Source: Thermoplasmatales archaeon (lineage in GTDB: Archaea; Thermoplasmatota; Thermoplasmata; Thermoplasmatales; GCA-001856825). From it: DNA of 5,799 bases. Positions 1-4,321 of this stretch are shown here, one piece after another (the first letter of the stretch is position 1; each line of letters begins with the position of its first letter). Under the pieces are notes generated by a model, which did not search any database, was not told the DNA's origin, and saw nothing but the letters and a program-made list of their open reading frames with translations. Both the position numbers and the translations under genes were made by a program. Where the stretch lies: assembly GCA_014874235.1 (NCBI GenBank), contig JACWAC010000080.1:1-5799 (forward strand), written 5' to 3'.

Positions 1-607
1 CGAGGAAACCGTCTCCCATATTCGACACTTCAACTTCACCTAGCTTCAGAGGTTCTCTCAATGCCCCGAACATCGGTATTCCTTCGTCACCTGTCAAGAT
101 GGGAGAATAAAAAATTGTAATCTCATCCCAATTGTTTTCAGTAACGAAGGAAGTGATAACGGACTTACCACCTTCAACCAAGACTGTCTGGTATCCCATT
201 TCCCCAAGTTCTTCGACGACAAAATTTGTTTGAAGCATCTTGGCGGGACTGTTTTTGATTATCACTTTCGACCCTGAATTACTGTGAAAATCAACTCCCT
301 TTCTGCAGAAAATGACAACTTTTCTTGGATATGAGAATACCCTTGCATTCCTGTTCACAGTAAGATTTGAATCAAGAATTGCAACGTCCGGCATTCGATC
401 TGAGTTGTAATATTTTTCATTCACAACCAGTTTCGGGTCATCCAGATTTATCGTATTTTTGCCCACCAGGATGATGTCCGACTCTGCCCTCATCTTATGG
501 ACCCTTGTAAGATCCTCAAAGTTAGAAAATCTGAAGGCTTTCCCCCCCTTCAGCGCTATGTTACCGTCCAGAGAACATGCGAAATTTATGAGCACACGAG
601 GCCTCAT
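1..607 (-). CDS. arfC: 2,5-diamino-6-ribosylamino-4(3H)-pyrimidinone 5'-phosphate reductase (RIB7/ArfC, RibD C-terminal family), partial
   Basis: This cytosolic enzyme reduces the ribosyl side chain of the diaminopyrimidine intermediate with NAD(P)H, an early step of archaeal and fungal riboflavin synthesis. The minus strand is open from ATG at 607 to the left edge: 202 codons, with the last residues missing (family members are about 215-225 aa). The N-terminus 'VLINFACSLDGNIA' (residues 5-18) matches the family's V-N-x-(A)-x-S-x-DG-K/N strand. 'RAESDIILVGKNTINLDDPKL' (40-60) matches the R-A-x-x-D-x-(I/V)-x-VG-x-x-T-x-x-x-DDP-x-L block. 'LVEGGKS' (143-149) is the glycine-rich cofactor loop. 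No deaminase domain precedes the reductase, so it is the standalone form. An in-frame TAA immediately upstream of the ATG fixes the start. It is divergent from the metal-regulator operon. Family assignment is firm; substrate follows from family knowledge. Confidence 0.88.
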   Translation of the reverse strand, partial: MRPRVLINFACSLDGNIALKGGKAFRFSNFEDLTRVHKMRAESDIILVGKNTINLDDPKLVVNEKYYNSDRMPDVAILDSNLTVNRNARVFSYPRKVVIFCRKGVDFHSNSGSKVIIKNSPAKMLQTNFVVEELGEMGYQTVLVEGGKSVITSFVTENNWDEITIFYSPILTGDEGIPMFGALREPLKLGEVEVSNMGDGFL

Positions 608-611
608 TTAA

Positions 612-625
612 CTTCGAACCCGAAG
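612..625. repeat. Inverted repeat CTTCG-AACC-CGAAG between TATA box and arfC start
   Basis: Perfect 5-bp arms around a 4-bp spacer lie between the arfC TATA-like box and its ATG, where a bound protein would block RNA polymerase. If the mRNA starts at the ATG the dyad is not transcribed, so an RNA hairpin role is unlikely. A riboflavin-gene operator is possible, but the arms are short and could arise by chance. Confidence 0.35.
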
Positions 626-627
626 GG

Positions 628-641
628 TATATTATAATTTA
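628..641 (-). promoter_or_regulatory. Putative TATA box for the leaderless arfC transcript
   Basis: Read on the minus strand this AT-only stretch is TAAATTATAATATA. Its centre (about 634) is about 27 nt upstream of the arfC ATG, the archaeal TATA-to-transcription-start distance. Transcription would therefore begin at or very near the start codon, consistent with no Shine-Dalgarno sequence before the ATG. Position and composition are seen; promoter function is inferred. Confidence 0.6.
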
Positions 642-642
642 C

Positions 643-667
643 GTAGAGGGGGGGCCTTGGCCCCTAC
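643..667. repeat. GC-rich palindrome in the divergent intergenic region
   Basis: The core GGGGCC-TT-GGCCCC (651-664) is a perfect 6-bp inverted repeat with a 2-bp centre. It is flanked by GTAG (643-646) and CTAC (664-667, sharing C664 with the core). The left side carries an extra AGGG, so a 7-G run occurs at 648-654. It stands out sharply from the AT-rich surroundings. It lies just upstream of the arfC promoter. It has no T-tract and no gene ending into it, so a terminator is not well supported. Function unknown. Confidence 0.5.
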
Positions 668-720
668 CACTGATTGTACTGTTTACCGCAGTTTGAGGCT
701 TAAATAACTCGCTCGATTTC

Positions 721-734
721 AATTCTTTAGAATT
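721..734. repeat. AT-rich inverted repeat AATTCT-TT-AGAATT
   Basis: Perfect 6-bp arms around TT, about 15-20 bp downstream of a TATA-like TTAAATAA (699-706). It could be a protein-binding site or chance in AT-rich DNA. No gene starts nearby, so no role is assigned. Confidence 0.3.
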
Positions 735-844
735 CCATTTCCTGAGATTTCACATTCGTGTTTCAAAGTGAAGTTAACGTTCCATTAATTCAGTAAAGAG
801 TCATCATTTCCCTTTCAGTGCAAAGCTTCACAGCCTAAGGAATG

Positions 845-852
845 TTTAATTA
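845..852 (+). promoter_or_regulatory. Putative TATA box of the metalloregulator-transporter operon
   Basis: TTTAATTA is centred about 24-25 nt upstream of the GTG start at 873, which fits leaderless transcription. It is embedded in the left arm of the operator dyad. No purine-rich ribosome-binding site lies before the GTG. Confidence 0.55.
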
Positions 853-867
853 GGTTACCCTAATTAA
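846..867. promoter_or_regulatory. Probable DtxR/IdeR-type operator over the regulator's own promoter
   Basis: The arms TTAATTAGG (846-854) and CCTAATTAA (859-867) are exact reverse complements around a 4-bp centre TTAC. The inner TTAGG...CCTAA halves match the well-known DtxR/IdeR operator half-sites (TTAGG...CCTAA). The site ends 5 bp before the start codon of a DtxR-family gene. Because it overlaps the TATA-like box and reaches almost to the expected transcription start, binding should block assembly of the transcription complex. Negative autoregulation by the metal-loaded regulator, shared by the downstream transporter gene, is the natural reading. The dyad is seen; the binding protein is inferred from family and position. 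Confidence 0.75.
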
Positions 868-872
868 GATGA

Positions 873-1598
873 GTGAAACACAATAGTCAGGATTACCTCC
901 TGGCGATTTGGGAGTTACATGAGAGTTATGAGTTTGCTAATGAGAGGGGAGTTGCCGAAAGGCTAGGCATTTCACTTCCTTCTGCCTGGGAAGGCATCCA
1001 CAGACTGGAAAGAGAGAAGCAACTTGTTGTCGGTAAGCGGGGTCTAGAGTTCACTAAGGAGGGACATTCCAGCGCAATGAAAATGGTGAAAGCGCACAGG
1101 ATAACCGAATACTTTGTGTATTCATATCTTGAAGTGCCTTGGGATGAGGTCCACAACTCTGTAATGGACCTTGAACACGATTTCACGGAGCAACTCCTCT
1201 CCAACTTGTACAGAAAAATGGGACTGCCGGGTTATTGTCCGCACGGGAACCCTGTCAAACCGGATCAGAGGATGTCTGAGATTAATGCCGCGGTGGCGCC
1301 AGAAGGCAAGTACTATTTTGTAAGGCCCGTTCTTGAGGAGTATGGGTTCCTGAAGAAACTCTTGAACGCAGGTTCCACCCCGGGAAAGCCTGTTGGTATC
1401 GAGAAGGGTGGAAGAAGCATTTACCTCGTCGGAGAGAACGGAGAATTCAAATTGCCGCCGGAAATGGAAAGGACAATCAGACTGAGGCCAAGGTCCGGGG
1501 TGGCCAAATCCAGAACGACACCTGGAATCAAGGAGATAGCCTCGCCGATATATGGTCGTCGCTCCTCCCGGTTGAATCCCAATGAACCCCACACTTAG
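873..1598 (+). CDS. DtxR/IdeR/MntR-family metal-dependent transcriptional repressor
   Basis: A cytosolic DNA-binding repressor activated by Fe2+ or Mn2+, expected to control metal uptake. The 241 aa show the three-domain DtxR plan: winged helix-turn-helix (about 1-63, recognition region 'LGISLPSAWEGIHRLE'), metal-binding/dimerization helices (about 65-118), then after 'CPHGNPVKP' an SH3/FeoA-like C-terminal domain (about 135-206). Aligned by eye to DtxR, the metal ligands are H75, E79, H94, E101 and H102. D7 sits where MntR has Asp and DtxR has Met10. M98 sits where DtxR has Cys102 and MntR has Glu99. The tail 207-241 is basic and looks like no domain. GTG at 873 is chosen because an in-frame TGA directly precedes it and family similarity begins at residue 6. 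The transporter gene overlaps its last 17 bp, so the two are co-transcribed. The choice between Fe (IdeR) and Mn (MntR) cannot be made from sequence, hence no symbol. Confidence 0.88.
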   Translation: MKHNSQDYLLAIWELHESYEFANERGVAERLGISLPSAWEGIHRLEREKQLVVGKRGLEFTKEGHSSAMKMVKAHRITEYFVYSYLEVPWDEVHNSVMDLEHDFTEQLLSNLYRKMGLPGYCPHGNPVKPDQRMSEINAAVAPEGKYYFVRPVLEEYGFLKKLLNAGSTPGKPVGIEKGGRSIYLVGENGEFKLPPEMERTIRLRPRSGVAKSRTTPGIKEIASPIYGRRSSRLNPNEPHT

Positions 1599-2784
1599 AA
1601 AGTTATTACCCGTTTTGGGTCCAGGCTGGGTTGTTATGCTTGCGGACCTAGACGCACCCAGTGTCATCACCGCAATCCAATCGGGAATAGAGTTCAAAGC
1701 TCACCTGATAATATTTCTGATCGTTCTGATAATTCCACTATTTCTTGTACAGGACACTTCCTCACGGATAGGTGCTGTTACTGGCAGGACTCTTGGACAG
1801 GTAATTTCCAGGTACTTCGGGCACAGCTGGACAGTGGTAGCTGTTACGGGAAGTGCGGTGATAGATTTTGCCGCGTACGTCGGGGAATTTGCAGGTATAG
1901 CCATAGCGGCCTCTTTGGTAGGAATTCCGGTGATTGTGACCATCGTCTTTGTGATAATAATTCATACCGTAGTTGTTACTACAGGAAGATACAAAAAAAT
2001 AGAGATTTTTCTGGTCGCCCTTGGACTCCTTTTGTTTATATTTGTTGCACTAGACTTCTTTGTTTTCCCCCGTAATATTCAAGTTTCAGACTTTTCTCCC
2101 TTCGTTTCGACAAATTCATTTTATTTTCTCATAGCCGCAAACATTGGTGCGGTAGTTATGCCGTGGATGCTCTTCTACCACCAAGCTGCGGATGTTGACA
2201 GTGGGTTAAATGTGTCCGGAATAAAGAGGGAAAGCTGGGGGACTTTTCAGGGCGCTGTCGCATCGGAAGTTCTGATGGTTGCGATAGTCATATTTTCATG
2301 GAAGCTGTCGCAGGATGGATTCATAAATGGAAATTCTGTCATCAATGTCGCAGAGGCACTGCGACACGAAATGGGGCCCGTCGGACCAATACTCTTTGCA
2401 ATTGCCCTTGGGGTATCCGGTCTTCTGGCAATGTTCGTTATTTCAATGAGCATGTCCTATTCTGTTTCAGACGTATTCAAAATGGAGGGAACCTTCAACA
2501 AGAGAGTTCACCAACAGAAGAGATTCTACGGCATCTACCTGCTCGAGATAATACCTGCGGCAATACTAACGCTCATCTTCACCAATCTAATCAATCTGGC
2601 ACTGGATGTAATGGTACTGAGTTCCATTGCACTTGCTCTTCCACTCTTGGTGGTGATAAGAATAGGTTCAAACGAGAAAATAATGGGAAAGTACAGGATA
2701 GGAAAACCAAGGACAATTTTCCTTTATATTTTCATGATACTGGCGGTCGGGTTGGGAGTATTCTCAATCCTTCAGGTGATTTGA
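1582..2784 (+). CDS. Nramp-family divalent metal transporter with divergent metal-site motif
   Basis: A membrane transporter of the Nramp/MntH superfamily that imports divalent cations, probably with protons. The 400 aa contain about 11 hydrophobic segments: near 13-35, 41-60, 85-111, 114-133, 139-161, 181-201, 222-242, 268-296, 317-336, 340-360 and 378-400. Family landmarks are 'LGPG' (12-15), 'QDTSSRIGAVTG' (57-68) after TM2, E102 in TM3 and 'GAVVMPWM' (189-196) in TM6. The TM1 metal motif, normally DPGN, is DAPS (24-27). TM6 keeps the Ala (190) and Met (193) of the usual site but has Pro-Trp-Met where MntH has Pro-His-Asn. This places it in a divergent Nramp branch, so the substrate (Mn2+, Fe2+ or Mg2+) is open. 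The start at 1582 overlaps the regulator by 17 bp and puts 'LRKLLPVLGPG' at the normal N-terminus. No Shine-Dalgarno is seen, so translation is probably coupled to the upstream gene. Pairing with a DtxR-type repressor argues for Mn or Fe uptake. Confidence 0.85.
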   Translation: MNPTLRKLLPVLGPGWVVMLADLDAPSVITAIQSGIEFKAHLIIFLIVLIIPLFLVQDTSSRIGAVTGRTLGQVISRYFGHSWTVVAVTGSAVIDFAAYVGEFAGIAIAASLVGIPVIVTIVFVIIIHTVVVTTGRYKKIEIFLVALGLLLFIFVALDFFVFPRNIQVSDFSPFVSTNSFYFLIAANIGAVVMPWMLFYHQAADVDSGLNVSGIKRESWGTFQGAVASEVLMVAIVIFSWKLSQDGFINGNSVINVAEALRHEMGPVGPILFAIALGVSGLLAMFVISMSMSYSVSDVFKMEGTFNKRVHQQKRFYGIYLLEIIPAAILTLIFTNLINLALDVMVLSSIALALPLLVVIRIGSNEKIMGKYRIGKPRTIFLYIFMILAVGLGVFSILQVI

Positions 2785-2835
2785 GATTGTCAGGGATCTT
2801 CCACAGGTAAAAGGCATAAAAATGATGGATACAGC

Positions 2836-2846
2836 TTTATTTAAAA
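2836..2846 (+). promoter_or_regulatory. Putative TATA box for the MscS-like gene
   Basis: TTTATTTAAAA is the best TATA-like element in the 139-bp gap between the transporter and the channel gene. A start about 25 nt downstream would give a leader of roughly 55-60 nt, in keeping with the presence of a Shine-Dalgarno site here, unlike the neighbouring genes. Confidence 0.45.
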
Positions 2847-2914
2847 TCACAATAGTGGACAGGAGTAACTCAGCGCTCTTCCCCTAAATTGATTCAATCG
2901 TACAGATGTAAAAA

Positions 2915-2918
2915 GGAG
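2915..2918 (+). promoter_or_regulatory. Shine-Dalgarno site before the MscS-like N-terminal frame
   Basis: GGAG within AAAAGGAGAG stands 5 nt before the ATG at 2924. It is the only clear ribosome-binding site in the window and supports 2924 as the true start of the channel gene. Confidence 0.65.
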
Positions 2919-2923
2919 AGTTA

Positions 2924-3301
2924 ATGATTCCGGGATTTCAACTGTTGGTAATGCTTTCGATAATTCTGTCAGGTGCAGCCCTTGCTACTGCCGCTTACCT
3001 GATAGTGAGGTACATAGGCAAGAAGAAATTGAAATCGGGAGTGGTAAGGAGTTCCCTAAACACAATAATTCTAGGATCAGTATGCGTTGCACTTATTGGG
3101 TTTGCAGTCCTATACGCAACGATCTACATCACCAATTTACATCCAGTGCTTTTGCCTCTATACCTCAGGCCACCCTACCTGACGACATTCATAGAACTCA
3201 TAATTCTTGCTTCCTCATTGCGAGCTTTCGGAGCGGGAATCAAGAATTCGTTTCCAACTCTCACCGACCTCAAGGCAGCAGACAGATTCCTAATATACTG
3301 A
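2924..3301 (+). CDS. MscS-like channel, N-terminal membrane part (ends at in-frame TGA)
   Basis: This 125-codon frame starts at an ATG with a good ribosome-binding site and ends in TGA at 3299-3301. It encodes three hydrophobic segments (about 7-29, 47-70 and 84-101) and short basic linkers such as 'GKKKLKSG' (32-39), with no recognisable soluble domain. Alone it has no assignable function. It is in the same frame as the MscS core that begins further on, and the codons after the TGA continue as a hydrophobic helix ('IYALAVPILVYIFIT'). The best reading is the N-terminal sensor/anchor helices of a 433-residue MscS-family channel interrupted at codon 126. Alternatives are a real short membrane protein, readthrough, or a sequencing error. 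That it is translated from 2924 is fairly likely. Confidence 0.65.
   Translation: MIPGFQLLVMLSIILSGAALATAAYLIVRYIGKKKLKSGVVRSSLNTIILGSVCVALIGFAVLYATIYITNLHPVLLPLYLRPPYLTTFIELIILASSLRAFGAGIKNSFPTLTDLKAADRFLIY
3299..3301 (+). other. In-frame TGA interrupting the MscS-like gene (codon 126)
   Basis: The frame reads ...D-R-F-L-I-Y-TGA-I-Y-A-L-A-V-P... and runs on without another stop to 4225. The 29 codons between this TGA and the first possible downstream start (GTG 3389) contain no ATG, GTG or TTG, yet encode a plausible transmembrane helix. A single-base change from TGG (Trp at the edge of a membrane helix) would explain it. Selenocysteine is not supported: I see no SECIS-like element, and the family does not use it. 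Confidence 0.75.
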
Positions 3302-3388
3302 ATATACGCACTGGCAGTACCCATACTTGTCTACATATTCATCACTTCTCCAATAAGCCCCAAGGTAATTGCTGGGACCTATTCTGTA

Positions 3389-4225
3389 GTGGGTCTGTTT
3401 TTTGGCTTTCTTGCGACATACCTAGCTGCGTACATAGTGAACGTCGTAATTCACAGATATCTTGCTACCGTTTCAAGCAAGGAAAAGGGGCTGAGAACTA
3501 TCATGAACTTTGTAAGAAGAATGGTAGTTGGGGTGATAGCTCTGGTAGGAGTTGCCATATCGACGTTCGCCGTCTTCCCCCAGGCAGGAGTGGCCGTTGC
3601 TTCAGTCTTTGTTGCCGCAGGTTTTGCATCAATAGTGATAGGTCTCGCGGCTCAGTCAAGTCTGGCAAACATCTTCTCAGGCATAATCATCTCCACGTCG
3701 CAACCGTTCAACATCAATGACGCAGTGTTGTACGCTAATGAATGGGCGTGGGTCGAGGACATAAAGCTAACATTCACGATACTGAGGACTTGGGACAACA
3801 GGAGGTTGGTGGTTCCGAACCAACTGTTCCTCAACTCTACACTTGTGAACTATGACATGAAGGATTCCTCAAAGCTCTGCATAGTATTTGTCACTATATC
3901 ATACGACTCTGACGTTGATAGAGCCATAGAGATAATGAAGGAGACAGCGTCCAAGCATCCGGACTTCTTGCCAGCGGGTAATCTGCCCGTAGTCCACCTG
4001 ATGGATATAGGGAATGCAAACACTTCAGCTCCAGACGCGAACACTGTTCCGGGCCTCTATCTAAGGCTCCTGAGCCGGGCCAAGGATCAACCTACAAACT
4101 TCCAGATGTCCAAGGACCTTCTCTACTCGATCGGGAAGGAATTCATGAAGGCTGGAATAAAATTTGCCTATCCTAAGAGGGGAATCGTGATGGACAAAGA
4201 AGAAAACGGGCCTGGCGGGAAATAA
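3389..4225 (+). CDS. MscS-family mechanosensitive channel core (C-terminal part of interrupted gene)
   Basis: MscS-type channels sit in the cytoplasmic membrane and open on tension to release solutes during osmotic downshock. Within this 278-codon frame, two membrane segments (about 2-21 and 44-62) precede the pore helix (about 67-92), which reads 'VAAGFASIVIGLAAQSSLAN', the MscS TM3 pattern (E. coli 'LGAAGLAVGLALQGSLSN'). The beta domain follows ('SQPFNINDAVLY...VEDIKLTFTILRTWDNRRLVVPNQ'), then the alpha/beta domain with 'VTISYDSDVDRAIEIM' and the closing 'EFMKAGIKFAYPKRGI', as in the family. A Ser stands at the position of the pore-helix hinge Gly113. GTG 3389 is only the first start codon after the in-frame TGA and has no ribosome-binding site. 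The natural start is probably 2924, so this may be a broken gene. Family assignment is firm; expression is uncertain. Confidence 0.82.
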   Translation: MGLFFGFLATYLAAYIVNVVIHRYLATVSSKEKGLRTIMNFVRRMVVGVIALVGVAISTFAVFPQAGVAVASVFVAAGFASIVIGLAAQSSLANIFSGIIISTSQPFNINDAVLYANEWAWVEDIKLTFTILRTWDNRRLVVPNQLFLNSTLVNYDMKDSSKLCIVFVTISYDSDVDRAIEIMKETASKHPDFLPAGNLPVVHLMDIGNANTSAPDANTVPGLYLRLLSRAKDQPTNFQMSKDLLYSIGKEFMKAGIKFAYPKRGIVMDKEENGPGGK

Positions 4226-4321
4226 GAGATAAAAGTGTTGACAGAAAGTTTCAATTGCTCCATCTTAGGACGCGTGCACCTCTAAAGGAAATATAGTTAT
4301 TCTATATCCCAATGTTTCTCT
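4226..4321 (+). promoter_or_regulatory. purB promoter region, leaderless, with dyad over the TATA box
   Basis: GGAAATATAGTTAT (4288-4300) supplies a purine-rich BRE-like stretch and a TATA box. The ATATAGTT element (4291-4298) is centred about 27 nt before the purB ATG, predicting a transcript that starts at the ATG. ATATAG-TTATT-CTATAT (4291-4307) is a perfect 6-bp inverted repeat overlapping this box. It may be an operator or merely AT-rich symmetry. No ribosome-binding site and no terminator for the upstream gene are evident. Confidence 0.55.

Larger units (their letters stand above)
608..872. other. Divergent intergenic region with two promoters and several dyads
   Basis: No credible coding sequence is seen on either strand; the longest start-to-stop stretches are about a dozen codons. 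It holds the arfC promoter at the left end, the GC-rich palindrome at 643-667, a TATA-like TTAAATAA at 699-706 with no obvious gene behind it, an AT-rich dyad AATTCT-TT-AGAATT at 721-734, and the metalloregulator operator/promoter at the right end. The 735-840 segment shows nothing I can name. Confidence 0.6.

Noticed and set aside
1122..1697. Long minus-strand open frame (191 codons) opposite the regulator
   Set aside because: It lies antisense to a gene with clear family motifs, shows no recognisable domain, and has low-complexity composition typical of a complementary shadow.
2298..2810. 170-codon plus-strand frame within the Nramp gene
   Set aside because: It is an out-of-frame shadow with no plausible domain, and the Nramp frame shows conserved membrane segments over the same DNA.
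2822..2887. 21-codon frame (MMDTALFKITIV...) between the transporter and the channel gene
   Set aside because: It overlaps the likely TATA box of the channel gene, has no ribosome-binding site and resembles nothing known. It is too short to support.
3299..3301. Selenocysteine at the in-frame TGA
   Set aside because: MscS channels are not known selenoproteins, no SECIS-like hairpin is visible after the gene, and archaeal selenocysteine use is restricted to a few lineages.
3082..3720. 212-codon plus-strand frame spanning the in-frame TGA of the MscS gene
   Set aside because: It is in another frame. Its translation is Ser/Cys/His/Arg-rich with no membrane or domain pattern, while the MscS frame carries strong family similarity through the same DNA. 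It is not a frameshifted continuation of the channel.
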